NCBI GenBank assembly: GCA_011799875.1
Contig: CM022299.1
Location: forward strand, 351,584,526-351,648,525
DNA: 64,000 bases
Direction of reading: 5' to 3'
From: Thinopyrum elongatum
Lineage: Eukaryota; Streptophyta; Magnoliopsida; Poales; Poaceae
The position numbers and the translations under genes are program-made. Positions 63,835 through 64,000 of the stretch are shown here, piece after piece (within the stretch, counting starts at the first letter, position 1; each line of letters opens with the position of its first letter). Under the pieces are notes generated by a model that had not been told where the DNA came from, did no database searches, and worked only from the letters and a program-made list of their open reading frames with translations.

Positions 63835-64000
63835 CTTTATTCCTACATTTACCGTGCCTCGTGGGGGCGTAAATCTTCTGCTTGAATTTGTGAAACACTG
63901 CGTGTTTTGTAATAACTACTAGAACTCCGCGATTTCCTTTTCGTGCTTGGTTTCCTTGGTGTTTGCCTTAGCATTCTACGTCGGTAGGGCCCAGCCCCGC
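63835..64000. other. 3' flank of the antisense gene of D
   Basis: Probable 3' UTR (tttgtaataactactag near 63905-63922). Continues out of the window. Confidence 0.4.

Larger units (their letters stand above)
46898..64000 (-). mobile_element. Element D: gypsy, minus strand, running off the window, split by C
   Basis: Truncated 3' LTR (46898-47384), then internal 3' sequence shared with B (47385-47542), then a gene antisense to the element (47699-48917 plus 62237-63834). Element C (48918-62231) is inserted in it. The rest of D (pol, gag, 5' LTR) must lie beyond 64000. That D is a gypsy element is inferred from the LTR and from its similarity to B. Confidence 0.65.

Overview
This window looks like a gene-poor stretch of a large grass genome, most likely Triticeae (wheat, Aegilops or barley). 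The evidence is a BARE/Angela/WIS-type Copia element, TGATACGTCTCC-type LTRs, Stowaway and Tourist MITEs, and plant-style spliced genes. I see only two ordinary host genes, both on the + strand: VPS25 (12280-15524, six exons), an ESCRT-II subunit, and a class I ubiquitin-conjugating E2 enzyme of the UBC8/UbcH5 type (16877-23354, four coding exons). Both reading frames assemble by hand without a break. Their introns and flanks hold four Stowaway MITEs, two tRNA-derived SINEs with long target-site duplications (TSDs), a decayed Copia element and a Tourist MITE.

Layout. 1-1262: fragments of two minus-strand LTRs. 1263-9908: minus-strand Ty3/gypsy element A (Tat type, with a second RNase H), broken by stops and frameshifts. 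10130-11400: dead PIF/Harbinger transposase. 11700-24100: the two host genes. 24279-26254: two non-autonomous DNA transposons. 26733-38673: a minus-strand LINE split by Copia element F (27526-38137, TSD GCTAT). F in turn carries a solo gypsy LTR (E, TSD AACTT) and a hAT-like element. 38674-40064: truncated LTR G. 40065-46881: + strand gypsy element B, with gag and protease but almost no pol. 46898-64000: minus-strand element D, of the same LTR family as B and running off the window. 48918-62231: element C, a complete Tat gypsy on the minus strand with 529-bp LTRs, inserted into a gene of D (TSD ACCCC).

The most interesting theme is the cargo of B, C and D. Each carries, between its internal 3' region and 3' LTR, a gene on the strand opposite to the retroelement. 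In C it has a TATA box, a 5'-UTR intron and five coding exons. In D it is a related gene. Both resemble the plant family called 'putative gypsy type transposon' (Transposase_28 type). In B the antisense gene instead looks like a B3 DNA-binding-domain protein, although B and D share the LTR and the adjoining 3' sequence. All three antisense genes are now damaged. Four gypsy LTR families also share a U5 motif that can fold into a hairpin whose loop differs by family.

The interaction is mostly parasitic and layered: C sits in D, E and hAT in F, F in a LINE, and a Copia remnant in an E2 intron. All family names come from recognising motifs by eye. No database search was possible.
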